From the NCBI GenBank assembly GCA_905221605.1, contig CAJNDS010002127.1, positions 1-35,000 on the forward strand: DNA of 35,000 nt, given 5' to 3'. Positions 10,203 through 20,687 of this stretch are shown piece after piece. Both the position numbers and the translations under genes were made by a program. The stretch's first letter is position 1, and each line of letters opens with the position of its first letter. The notes below the pieces were generated by a model. It searched no databases, had not been told where the DNA came from, and was given only the letters and a program-made list of their open reading frames with translations. This stretch comes from Symbiodinium natans (lineage: Eukaryota > Sar > Dinophyceae > Suessiales > Symbiodiniaceae).

Positions 10203-11461
10203 TTAACTAAGAAAGCCTTGCCTGTGAAGTGCTCTCATTGGGCCCAGGCGTTCCACGAGACTCCAGTGATTGAGGCGAGCCTCAGCGAACACATGAAGGG
10301 GCGTTCTGCAATGCAAGGGTTCGGGCTGCAACAAAGCATGAAGCATGGGAACACGGCAACTATTTCGCAGCCCCTCTGCGAGCGCATACGCTGATCTAGT
10401 CGGACATCATGTCCGGACGAGGTTTTCCAATGCCAATTGGCATCGCACAAGCAATGCCGGAACTGTTTCTCGCTCCCGGCATGTTGCACGAACACACTTG
10501 GAGACAAAAGTTATCTGAGATGGCTGAGAACGCTCGTGGTTTGGGCGCAGACATTGCTTCGCTCTCAAAGCAAGCTTTTCATCCAGCAGCTTCTGCACAC
10601 GTCCAGCGGCCGATGCTGCGAGGACATGTTCTTTGTAGTTCTCCTTGAGCAAGGAATGCCCCCCACTGAAGGCAAAGAAAGCCAGGCAGCCCATTGCGAA
10701 CACATCTGTGGACGCCGTCACCGAAACCTGCACAGGGCTGCTTTCAGGTATCCCTGAACGTGAGGGCTTGCTACACTACGCTGCCCGCGCCTTGCTCGAG
10801 CCAGCAATCATTGCTGCAGGAGGCCTGTAGTTATGTGTGCACACTTCTCGTCCAGGAAGCATGACTCCGAGCTGGTCACCGGGCAGCTTCACGGCCAGCC
10901 CAAAGTCCGCAATTTTCAAGATCGCACTTCCATCACTGGCTTTGCAAACAAGTACGTTGTGTGGTTTCAAGTCGAGGTGCAAGATGCGGTTGGCATGGAT
11001 GTAGCTGAGACCTTGTAATATCTGATGCACATATCCCCATGACTTGCTGAAAGCCGGCATGGACTCGCGGCAATGGTAAACGAAACAGCCTTCTGCAAGC
11101 TCCATCAGCAGTCCAACCCCTTTCGTGGAATTGTTGGGCCGGGAGACCAGGCCAAAGGTACGAATCACATGAGGGTGCGCGCTTCGGCGAAGATATTCGT
11201 CCTCTGTGATGATGCTCGCCCCCGTGGCTTCGGAACATGATGCCTCAGGCTGCTGGAACTTGCAGGCATAGGACACTCCCGTATATCCTGAGAGTCAAAC
11301 ACAAAGTGATCCGATTCAATTCCATGCTCGAGTTCACTACACATTCCCAACACAAATTTTCTGCAGACTGACATGGGTCGGTCCCTCACCCGGTGCACCA
11401 AGCCATACCCTCCTTCGCCCAAGGCCTCCATGACCTCCAAGCGGTTGCTGATGTGAGCCAT
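10203..11461 (-). CDS. Serine/threonine protein kinase, 4 exons
   Basis: Minus-strand exons: 11461-11380 (ATG at 11461), 11287-10815, about 10727-10530, and 10375-10203 (stop at 10203). Residues 14-20 LGEGGYG form the glycine loop; TGVSYACKF places the ATP-binding lysine at 37. HLDLKPHN (131-138) is the catalytic loop, with Leu replacing the usual Arg of HRD. DFG is at 155-157, followed by an activation segment ending YRPP, then STDVFAMGCLAFFAFSGG (subdomain IX). Exon 4 supplies a C-lobe end (MLHALLQPEPLHCRTPLHVF). It should transfer phosphate from ATP to Ser/Thr; substrate unknown. Intron 1 (11379-11288, 92 nt) keeps frame and canonical kinase spacing only with a GA donor; intron 2 (10814-10728, 87 nt) uses a GC donor. 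The exon 3 donor is unresolved. An upstream in-frame extension to about 11519 is possible but not required. Confidence 0.8.
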
Positions 11462-11507
11462 TTGCACGGGCTCCGGTTGGGGTTCTCCCACACAGCGGCT
11501 CGCATCA

Positions 11508-12222
11508 TCATGGACCTGGACGGCCCCACCAGGAATGTAACAGAAAACAAACGTACACTGATGCTAAACGACTGGCCTCCGGCCCGTTGTCCATCGTCAC
11601 GTCATTCTCCACACCGAGTGCCTCTGCTCGACGTTCCTGCACAGGAGGCTGCCCGAGGTTCATGTAGAAAGAGCAAGCCGGCATGGCCTCCTTGAAGGTT
11701 TTCTGCTTCGCGGCGTCTTCAAAGAAAGGTTGTTTTTCCGCCGTTGTCATGGACTTCCTCAGCGACAATCTGGTCTCTGTGCCCATGAAAAACCTCAATG
11801 AAGCTGCGTGGTACTCTTGGGCCCTGACCACTTGGTCTTGCAGTTGTCACGCTGGAACGAAATGGTCTTGCCACAGATCCTCTTCTTCATTCTTGGATGC
11901 ACACCATGCCGCTTGGCATAGCTGCAAAAGGACGAGTAAGCATTTCTCGGACGGCTGACACCCAATTTTTCATTCCGAACATATTTCCCCATGGCGCACC
12001 GGACGTGAAGCAAAGCTCCGGGAGATGTACTCAGAGGTCACTCTGCAGCAAGCATGAACAGGCCTGAACATTAAGATCAAGAACAGTCAGTTCTGCAGGC
12101 CACTTCGCGCTTTTCAGCTCGGCGGTTGCGAAGTGGAAATCGGCACGACACTCTGTGCATCGTGCGTGCCGTGCTTGCTGGGCAACCGTGTCGGTTCCAA
12201 AATCCAGCAGCTTCCACCCCAA
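11508..12222 (-). CDS. Possible HMG-box-like gene, exons incomplete
   Basis: Three minus-strand frames look coding but are not joined with confidence. The first (12222-12031) contains a CTEC pair and FHFATAELKSAKW, with no ATG. The second starts at ATG 11992 and reads RPRNAYSSFCSYAKRHGVHP, resembling HMG-box helix 1. The third, from about 11840, has RKSMTTAEKQPFFEDAAKQK, resembling the end of HMG helix 2 and helix 3. An HMG box would bend DNA in the nucleus. A 43-nt candidate intron (about 11562-11520, GTGTAC...CCAG) could even fuse this to the kinase frame. Alternatives are a pseudogene or two small genes. The gene lies only about 90 bases downstream of the methyltransferase-like gene stop. 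Confidence 0.3.
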
Positions 12223-12310
12223 CAGCAGACGTTAAGCTAATTCAACTCATAGTCAATTCATAAGAGATTTGACTTAATCGCACTGGCGGCTATTTGGTGT
12301 CGGACTCCAT

Positions 12311-15300
12311 TCAATTTGAAGAGCTGCTGCTGCTGCTGCTGCTGCTACGCTTCCTGGCCTTTTTAGGAGCAGAGCCGTTGGGAGAATCCAGGGCCTTCGG
12401 CGTCTCAGCTTCATCTTCGTCTGTCCTGGCCATGTTTGTTGCACTCGTAAGATCTCGTAAGTAGACACGCTTACACAATCAGTGAGGTCCTTGATGGCAT
12501 AGTTTCAGGAGAGCCCGTTGTGCTGGAGCCAGTCAAGCTGTTCTCACGGCACAGAACGCGCCGACGAAGATTCCATGCTTGTGGGTCCACATTCAACACC
12601 ATTTCGGAGACGATGCGGAACAGCACGTACTGGCGGAGAAACTTGACATGGACCTCCGTGGCGGCAAAGCCGATGTAGTGAAAGCGACCCCGGACGGCCG
12701 CGAGGGCTGCAAGGCCGCAGCCTGCAGTGAAATCAATGACCCAGGTCTGCGATGGGTTTACCATGTGGAATGCCGTGTAGATGGATGCCCAGCAACCCTC
12801 CCCTGACGCCCAAGGCCACAAGAGCACACCTTTTGAGAGAGCTGGGGCTGGAGCACCCTCTTCAGGCTGGCTGCCAGCATCATCATCATCACCATCGTCT
12901 GAATTTTGCGCGATGTCCTCAGTGCCGGCTGCCTCCGCAGCTGCTTTCTGCTTGTCTGTAGCGCCCGTGCCGGCTGCCTCCGCAGCCGCTTTCTGCTTGT
13001 CTGTAAGCATGAAGAACTTGCTCGCATCAAGCACCGTTGTCAACTCCATATCGCTGTAATCTCTCAACCCCAGACCTGTCCAAGCTCTGGAAAAGGAGTC
13101 GCTGTGGACAAGTGGCAGTGCCCGTTGTGCAATCGTGTACGCCTTCGGCTGCATGACAAGCATAGTTTCCAAAGGGTCTGGGGCTGTTTGGGTCAGGCAC
13201 GTTCGCCTGGCCAACGAGAATCGGCCCGACGCCTCAAACTCTCTACCATGGTAGAGAAGCCTCACTGTGATCAAGCCGCCGCCAAGCTTGGGAAACACAC
13301 TCGAGTGTGGCTTCATGCATCGGCAAAGCTCGGTTGTCATTTGCTTCTGGTTCACGGGGGATCGGCCATCCAAGAAGACACCTATGTCGCAGCCACGGAA
13401 AATCACTGGCTGAGCTCTCGAGCTGTCCTTTGCCAAGGCGGGGTCCCCAAACCTCAATGAAAGCGAGAAGCATCGAGAAGCAGAGTAACTCGCTGCAACC
13501 TAATAGAAGCATTGAACTGTGTCAGCCGACTACAGGCATGGGCCAAGTCACAAAGCCTCGGCCACCATCCTGAAGTTCTTCTTGTCCAGGGATGGGGGGC
13601 GACGAAACGGCACATTGCTCGCTACTCGGCCATTATCTTTGGTCTCATTCTTGGAGTCATACAAGTACATCCTGTTCTCTGACGCCGGAAGGGATTCCAA
13701 AGCAGCTCTCAAGTTGGCCACATCACTGGGCAAGACACGCAGGTCGATGAATGTGTTGGCCCCTGTGCAACACACACGACCCTGGTTCCCATGGGCAAGA
13801 CTGTGAGTCAGAGCATGTAACCCCCCATGACAGTCAAGCTGCGCAAGCGTGCTGTGTCCAACAGTTGCTCAAACTGACTGTCGTCTGGAATCTTGCACAG
13901 AATGTCCTTGGCCACAGAGGACAAGGGCAAAGCGTCAAAGAACATGGTGCGGTCGAGCCGTCGGGGCTGATCAGCTGGCTCTATCATGTCCTGCCACTGG
14001 TGCACACAATGAGTCCCACACACACTATCGCTCGCACGCACACCAGTATTTTACGGCCGCTCCTCAGCAGCAACCTCGGGATCTTCAGGCAGTTCCGGCG
14101 CTGCCGTGGTCGATTCCGGCACCGGCGTGGGGGAAGCTGGGGCAACGGGCGGCGGTGGCATCGGTGCTCGAGCTTCTTCTGCAGCTTGTCTGGCCGCCTC
14201 CAAAACACCCGCCAAGTCGAAGTGATCCTTCATAGTCACAGCCCTCAAGACCAGTTCGGCTGAAACCAGGGAATCTTTTTGGAGAAAGACTACTGAGAAA
14301 GATGTCGAGGCTTTCGTCAAGGGCGCCTCCTCCGCGTGTGAGCTTGGTCAGGAAATCGAACGTCTCCTGCAGGTAGCAAGGCATAGACGCCCTCCACGTC
14401 ATCACCAGCGTGCTTCCATGGTCGAGGCCGCTGTTCCTGAATTTCTGAAAGCTGCCGAAGATGCTCTCGATCGTGGGGATGTTGGCAGGGTCTGACCCCT
14501 TTGGCTTGGCCGGCATGGGGACTTTCTTGTTTACATAATTAATGATGCGCTTTTTCAAGAGGCTCCTGGAGATGGCAAGGTTAAAGGCCGGCTTGGCTGC
14601 ATCAAAGCTCACGGTACCACGCTGCACATCATTGTTGAAGTGCTCCAAACACCACAGGAGCAGCGATCTCGACACGGCATCGTTACCACTGACATATGTG
14701 CGTGTCACCAATATGTCCAAGCTCTGTACCGATGCCAAGGTGTGCCGGCTGCCAAACCTATCATCGAAATCAGCAATGATCTCTTGTGTTCGAAAATCAG
14801 CAGCCGTGATCCTCTTGTGGATCTTCAAACACTTCGAGATGTTCTTCGAGCTCATCCCCCGAACCTTGCCCTCTCCGAACCTAAGTGAGCTGTTCTTGCC
14901 TGGACACTCTGCAAATCCAAGTTTCGAAAGAGACAATTGCAGTTAAGGTACCATCTCTCCAATGCATCCGCGTTCGAGGGACGGCCCAGGCCTTTCAGGG
15001 TGGACTCCACAACGGCCATGCCCAGGATTCTTCGCCACCCTTGTAGGGTGACGCTTTCACGGGCATCCCCTGGCGCGCAGGACTCCACAATTTCCCTGGC
15101 CCCTACAATGCTCTGACGACTGCAGCGCCTACTTCCTCAGCCAGCTCCCACTTCTTCCGCTCGACCATTGCCCCGTCCAGCAAAGGGACGAACTTCACCT
15201 TAGGCACAGGAGAGGAACGCAGTTTTGATTGGAGCCTAGCAAAGACAGACGAGTCACGCGGACAGCTCGTGCCAAGGTTTCAAAATGCTTCGCCACTTTT

Positions 15301-16957
15301 GGAGGTGCTGCCGCCCAACTAATCAAGAAAGCTGCTCCTTGGCATCGCAGGGACGCAAGGAACGAACTCGAAAGACAGATGTGTTGAAAGCCCCAGTCAA
15401 AGCCCCAGGCTGTAGGCATCGCCATTGAGAACCTCCATGGTTGTGGGTGGCTGGGTCTCAGACATTGCCCGGAGCACCAGCACGTCGCTCCATGTCGGTG
15501 GGGCTTTGACGCTTCCGTCCGGCTCGGTGAAATGTCTTTGCTGCATGATCTTCACAGACCCTGCAGGAAAGGAAAGCACAGTGCTACAAACAAGGGATAG
15601 GCAACAGCTAAAGTCGAGAGCCTTGGTTGGGAGGAATGGACGGGTGTGCCCAGCCCAGCAAAGGCAGCTTGTCGAAGGTAATGTTGCATGTGTACTCCCG
15701 GTCCCTCTTCAATGTCTCCTTGTAGGCCGTGCTGTCCAGCGCCAGGACACCGCCCATGTCACATGGGTCACCCAAGCCCGCCTGACAAGTGCATCTTGAA
15801 ACATGTCTTAGCGTGTCCAAGCCCGACTGTCACGACTGCATGATGCCAGGCCTGTAGGTTCACAGCCTTGGCCGCTTCCAGCATCATGTCATTGACGGGG
15901 TGGGGCAGACTCACCCCTCCAGCCGGCGGGGTCGTTCCGGGCGCCTGCTTACCAGAACAACGGCGGGTAGCCGTTGCCATGACTGGTGCAAGCGAGACTG
16001 CCTTGCACAGCACAGGAGGTCCTGATTCGATGAAGAAATGCCCCGGCACGTGACTCTCAGTCTGGGATTATCTTGTGGAAAACGGATAGCTCCCCAGACT
16101 AGCCCGTCGACGGGCTAGTCTGGAAGAGCTGCTTTCAGCCCCCGTTGTGGACTTTGTCAGGCCCCTCCCCCCCAGACTTGCCATGACAAACCTGGCTGCG
16201 CACAAGAAAACAAGCTTCCCCAGACTAGCCCGTCGACGGGCTAGTCTGGGGAGGGTTCGGTTTTCCCCAAAGGATTTCCAGACTAAATTCTGCCCTGGCT
16301 GAGGACTGAGGCTGGAAGGCACCACGCACACCAAAGTCAGCAACACTGCACTGCGCAGCACAGTCAGAGTCACAATTTCCGTATCGGCCAAGGCCAGGTG
16401 ACTGAGATCTTGCCTTGCGCAGAGCTAGCTAATGGCTTGCGGCTGCAGAAGCACAGCCGCTGCGCACAGGATCATACCCACTACAGCTGGAACTACGTGC
16501 GACATTGCAGTTGCAGCGCCCTGATTCCCCAGCATCTGTACATGGACTGTGCCAGACGGATAGCCATGTGCATTCAGTAGCTCATGATGCGACACAACAT
16601 TGGCCTGTGGCCTGTCGTTCGGGGGTTCTCGCTGGTAGGTGAGGACAACAGTCTTCGCCTTCATTGGGGGCAATTCTTCGACATAAACACGGTGGTGGGT
16701 GAAGCGGAAGCTACTGGCATCGGTCGTTAGGATCTGGTTGCCCTTGTGCTTCTTGGATTGATTCTTCAAGATTGCCAAATGAACCTTCATAAGGTCAGTT
16801 GCCTCACAGCCGACATGCTCAAGCAACTTCTGCATCTTCACACCAACACCGTCGTCAATGTCTGTTGGCAGCCACCTGCTATCAGATGCCTTGGCCATCA
16901 ATTCGGAGAAGGTGCGCTTGTTCTTCTTCTTCTTCGCTCCAGGCTCGACTGTCTCGC
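12311..16957 (-). CDS. Large protein with methyltransferase-like core, multi-exon
   Basis: Phase-consistent minus-strand exons: 16957-16542, 16055-15864, 15781-15655, 15560-about 15430, then unresolved exons about 15320-14960, and 14952 (end of exon), 14880-14294, 14259-14075, 13990-13822, 13762-13570, 13452-12475, 12443-12311 (stop). Introns include 34, 84, 59, 117 and 31 nt. The first exon begins after an AG|G acceptor with a KKKKNKR basic patch, so an upstream exon is missing. Near the C-terminus, VIDFTAGCGLAALAAVRGRF then YIGFAATEVHVKFLRQYV resembles the SAM-binding motif I and following strand of N4/N6-type DNA methyltransferases, but no DPPY/NPPY-type catalytic motif is visible, so it may bind without methylating. 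Upstream of it are two 15-residue TDKQKAAAEAAG repeats, an acidic run, and a proline-rich linker. The tail is PKKARKR plus ten serines and Asn, a likely nuclear localisation signal. Biological role unknown. Confidence 0.6.
12444..12474 (-). other. 31-nt intron
   Basis: Minus strand begins GTAAGC and ends ACGAG; removal joins ...TSLIV to ATNMARTDEDE in frame and avoids an immediate TAA. The intron contains CTTACGAG twice. It is among the shortest introns inferred here. Confidence 0.65.
12922..13005 (-). repeat. 45-bp in-frame coding duplication
   Basis: Two 39-base copies (12922-12960 and 12967-13005) differ at a single base and are spaced 45 bases apart. They encode two TDKQKAAAEAAGT units in the methyltransferase-like protein. 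The near-identity indicates a recent slip duplication that kept frame. Confidence 0.9.
14260..14293 (-). other. 34-nt intron
   Basis: Minus strand begins GTAGTC, has a pyrimidine-rich middle, and ends GGTTTCAG. Its removal joins LDIFL to ELVLRAVTMKDHF with phase 1 preserved on both sides. Confidence 0.65.
16059..16284. mobile_element. MITE-like inverted-repeat element with twin palindromes
   Basis: About 226 bp with imperfect terminal inverted repeats (left AGTCTGGGATTATCTTGTGG; right end, inverted, AGTCTGGAAATCCTTTGGGG). Inside are two perfect palindromes with the same arm, CCAGACTAGCCCGTC: 16094-16123 (30 bp) and 16217-16252 (36 bp), 126 bp apart. It lies wholly within the 16541-16056 intron of the methyltransferase-like gene, its left end 3-4 bases from the acceptor. 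It has no coding capacity. A target-site duplication was not recognised. Confidence 0.7.
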
Positions 16958-17778
16958 CTGGCTCAAACCAGGACGTTTAAATCAAAACAGCTCACAATGA
17001 CACTCCGTCAAGGTTCAGTCAGGCTCTGATTGAAAGAAATGTCACCTCTCCATCAGCTGACACTGAGATTCTTCAGTCAGGGCCCCGACTGCGGAGCGGC
17101 CGAAGAAGCCAGACCTGGGCATGTTCGTGTTAACTCTTGTCACGCCTTGGGGGTACGAGGTTCCGCAAAACGAGGGGCCCGAATCTTCAGCAGGCTACCA
17201 AGAGGAGGGCACGCAAGTGAAGGCAGCACGTGACATTGAGTGTGGTTGCAGTCTTGTCAAAGCCAACACGCCTGCAACACTGATCATGGACATGACACTG
17301 ACTCAGTGGCGGGCTTCCATGAAGATTGAGGGCTTGTCCTGCAAATCGAGTTGTTCAGTGGGACAGCACTCAGCAAACCCCTCCGCCCAAGACAGTCTGC
17401 ACTCAGCACGGCTGACATAACTTGAGGCCACACAAGTAAATTGCCGTCAGACTTGAACTCCCAACAAACACTCCACTCTCATTGTCATCGTCTGCAACTG
17501 AAGCATTGAACTTTTTCCCAAGAGCAGACGGCAGCAAAATGAGATTGGCCGGACGAAGCATTGAAACAAGCCAGGCTGAGCCAGGTTAAAGTTAGTTTAC
17601 CAGTACCATTTACAGCGGGCCGCGGGTTGCTTCGTCCGTGCGTGGCTAGCGGCTGCAAACTACCACCGGAGAAGGAAGTCCAAAAGCCTGTCGGCATGCT
17701 ACTTTGTTGATTCCATTGGTTCCATTCTCAATATGTTCTACAGCAGTAGTCTTAAAGGATAGACGAGGATTTCATTCC
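16958..17778. other. Interval between WW gene and methyltransferase-like gene
   Basis: About 820 bp without a convincing exon. It must contain the 3' end of the WW gene transcript and probably one or more 5' exons of the methyltransferase-like gene, whose first recognised exon starts at an acceptor. No telomere-type repeats are present. Confidence 0.4.
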
Positions 17779-19265
17779 TCAGCCCCTCCTCCTCTTCTTC
17801 TCTTTCTTATCTTTCTTAGCCGCTGCCCTTGCCGCATCCGCCTCATCACGAGCCTCCTGCTCGCGCCGACGCCGCTGCATCTCGGCCGCCTCCATCTCAG
17901 CCTTCGCGCTCTCGTAGGCGTCTTTCTCAGATGGACAAGGACCCATGACCACCAAAGCGAAACTTAAACCCCTCCGAAATCGACGCCCTACCTTAACTGA
18001 CAAAGCTCCAAACAAAAGCTTTCATGTCAGTCCAGCCCAGGCTCGAAAAGATCGAAGTCGGCCACCGTCCCCGCTTTAGGATTAAACCAAACGCGACTCG
18101 TCTTGCAGGTGCCCCAGACATCCCATAATTCCCAGGGTGAAAACCCTGGGGGCAAAGGATCCGCATCGGGCACCTGAGCAAAAGCCATAGATCACACAAG
18201 CCCCGACGAAGACCGACCCATATCTCATTCAAAGAAATTTCAACCCCAATGCAACCCCATTGCAACCCCACTGCAATCCGACAACCGCATTTGCTAACTG
18301 GAGTCCCAGAATCTTGCAGCAAAGTAGGCGCATTCCAGCAGCAGACTTTGGCCTTTATGTTGTAGCAGTAGCACGTGTTATCCTGCAGCAGGACTTTGGT
18401 CCATCCGAAGGGCATGGCTTCCTGGGGATTTGGGATCAGGGTCAAAGACTTGGTTGATAGACAACCTCGTCTCAAAGCGGCTTCGTGTTTATTATCTGTC
18501 GGAATGATTGCAGAACAGTATGGGTGTCACAGGGGTGTGTTGAATCAGGCTCGATTCTCAACATAGAATCAGGGACAGCAGACTGATCCTTTTCGGCCAA
18601 GAGTCCGTCTGACTGACCTCAGCAAGCTTCTTGAAGGGCCACTTGAAAGGAGGCAGAGGCGGGGTCTCGGAAGGCGACTGTCGCTCCTTGACTGAAACCC
18701 GGCCACCAAAAACCGGCTTGTCGAAATCATCATGGGTTACAGGGTATTAAGGGTCTGGGGCTTGCGAATACAGTCGTATCCCAAGTCCAATGAATCAGTA
18801 AGGGTGTGTAACGTAAAGCAAAGGAACACCCGGCTCCTGGCCAGCAGCTGTGTCTGCACCAGCAGCAACCTGGCCAGCAACAGCATCAGCAGCAACTGGC
18901 ATCTCCTGGTCCAGGCCAGCATCTGCAACTGGCATCTCCTGGCCAGCATGTGCACCAGAAACTGGTTGTGGATTGAGTACTTTCACCATGAAAATGGAGC
19001 CCGAACAATCGAACCCCAAGAATTTCAAGTCACCCCGGACTCAAAATCCGAAGGGATATGCCTCGAAAATGGATACTTTACACAACAACTCTGCTGCTAC
19101 CCTTTCTTGTCCAGGCACAGGTGGCACAGACGATGAAGCCGCAACTCCAGGGCTGCCAGCAGGCGGTTCCGCAGCCAGCGGAGTTCCAGTGCCAGGCCCA
19201 GGCGAAGCAGCAACAGACGAAGCCAGCGGAGTTCCAGTGCCAGGCGCGCGTGGCCGAGCTGCGAT
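17779..19265 (-). CDS. Tandem WW-domain protein, 6 exons, 5' partial
   Basis: Minus-strand exons: about 19265-19082, 18961-18830, 18691-18618, 18421-18299, 18173-about 18040, and about 17960-17779 (stop 17779-17781). Introns of 120, 138, 196 and 125 nt keep phase. The first two exons encode low-complexity Pro/Ala/Gly sequence (repeats of TGTPLA and AGQEMPVA). Exon 4 has GWTKVLLQD then CYCYNIKAKVCCWNAP, a WW-type domain (W, aromatic pair, N, W..P). Exon 5 has LPPGFSPWELWDVW then RVWFNPKAGTV, a second, diverged WW-like domain. The last exon is a charged helix (QRRRREQEARDEADAARAA) ending in a KKDKKEKKRRRG basic tail. WW domains bind proline-rich ligands, often in splicing or transcription complexes; nuclear location is inferred from the tail. 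No start codon was found, so upstream exons are missing, and the exon 5/6 donor is unresolved (GC or GA). Confidence 0.55.
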
Positions 19266-19292
19266 CTGCAGGAGTATTGGACAATAGGGCAA

Positions 19293-20240
19293 GAGGCGTT
19301 GTCTTAACTCTTAACCCTTTAACCATGTCTTAGTAAAGACAATGCTTCAAACGCTGCCAATTGCAAACTGGCTACTATCGCCGGCGGCGAAATTGGCCCA
19401 CGTTGGCCCTGCTGACGCCGCAGCACGCGGCCTTGCCCGCGGTTGCCATACCAGTCCCTCGGAGGAACGCCGAAAGGCTTCTGAGAAGGCATGGCACGTT
19501 AAATTAGTAGCTGAATGATGGCATTCTGTCAGGTTCACATTGACCTGGAAACGCTTACTGCAGTGGGGCCAGGGGCAGCCATGTTGTTTGAAACCGTGAA
19601 CTTACATTGCTGACAACCTTTAGCGTTAGGCCTGACATTGAATCCGAAGGAAAGGGGGCTATGATATTGGACAAACTGACAAACCAGCGTGCACCCCAAA
19701 CAAAATTTCTAAGCGGTCAAGATTTGCAGCACACGCTTCTGGTCAATTATTGAGTTCGTCTGTCGAGCTTAGCACTTAGACTCTCAGCCCATGTGGCGCA
19801 GCTGAAATGCAAGATGCTCATGACTGAAACAGATTGAAGCAGGCAGCCCAGCAAGAGTCCTGTCATGTGCACCGGGATTGTCTGCGAAGATCGGCCGGGC
19901 CTCAGGTAGAAGGCACATAGAGAAGGGAAAAGATTAAGGTAGAGGGCGAGCCAAGCTTTGCGACTTTAGGTTTACACTTCCCCGCAGCAGGTTCCATGGG
20001 TCGGAGCGGACTCTGACTGTTTGAGTCACTCTTCGAAATTTGAAATGTATGTCGCCACGACTCGAAAAGCTTGGCTAGAACTACGGCTACGCCCATTAAT
20101 GATCAAATATTCCGCCCAAACCTTAAATCCCTTAGGCCCGTCGAGCCTGAACCCCACTATACCCTGGATTTTCTGCTAAGGGTCCGAAAGGGGACTTCGC
20201 GTGTAGAGAAGCAATCCTGTAACGCAGCCCTGGCCTGTCC
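19293..20240. other. Stretch without a supported gene
   Basis: Unique sequence with short frames on both strands and no recognisable domain. It sits upstream of the same-strand gene block and might contain 5' exons or the promoter of the WW gene, but nothing specific is visible. Confidence 0.35.
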
Positions 20241-20244
20241 CCTA

Positions 20245-20405
20245 TAGCGCCTTTCGGCGAACCTACTATCTAGATACTATCTTAACTAATTAGCGCCTTG
20301 CGGCGAGCAACCCACTATTAGCGCCTTGCGGCGACGAACCCACTAGCACGTGGAACCAAAGAACCCACTAGCTCACTAGCACCTTGCGGCAAACGACCCA
20401 CTACA
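20245..20405. repeat. Degenerate GCGCCTT(T/G)CGGCG repeat cluster
   Basis: Four copies of a GCGCC-TT-(T/G)-CGGCG core, or the variant GCACCTTGCGGC, are separated by GAACCCACTA-type linkers. The core is related to the hairpin unit of the array at 21627-21843, including its ability to form a short CGCC/GGCG stem. Confidence 0.75.
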
Positions 20406-20479
20406 TACAACCCCAAAGTAAACTCTGAACCCTTAAGCTCTAAACCCTAAATCCTAAGATAAATACACTTTAAACCCGC

Positions 20480-20687
20480 CTAAATACCCAACTGAGTCCG
20501 CGCAGTTGCCTCGCTCAGCACCTGCAGCTGGTCCAAGCCTCCTGCCAAGTCAGACCAGTTGGGATGGGCAGCAGGGTGAGACTCATGTGACAATAGTGTG
20601 ACAAAGTCCAAAACCCACTGTGCAAGAAAGACGCCACGTGTGCTACAACTTGGCTGGCCTGCGTGATGATCGACGAGGTGCACTCTG
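20480..20687 (-). pseudogene. Isolated exon-like fragment, unknown family
   Basis: A minus-strand open segment follows a good acceptor (TTTCTGCAG) and reads VHLVDHHAGQPSCSTRGVF... to ...ATARTQLGI-stop. The amino-acid composition is protein-like and the stop abuts degenerate CCCTAAA repeats. No matching upstream exon was found, so it may be a terminal exon of a gene further right or a stranded fragment. Family not recognised. Confidence 0.3.

Noticed and set aside
15195-15425. A 76-codon minus frame as one exon of the methyltransferase-like gene
   Set aside because: Only part (WAAAPPKVAKHFETLARA) looks coding; its ATG-side half and flanking splice phases could not be reconciled, so I left the exon structure there unresolved.
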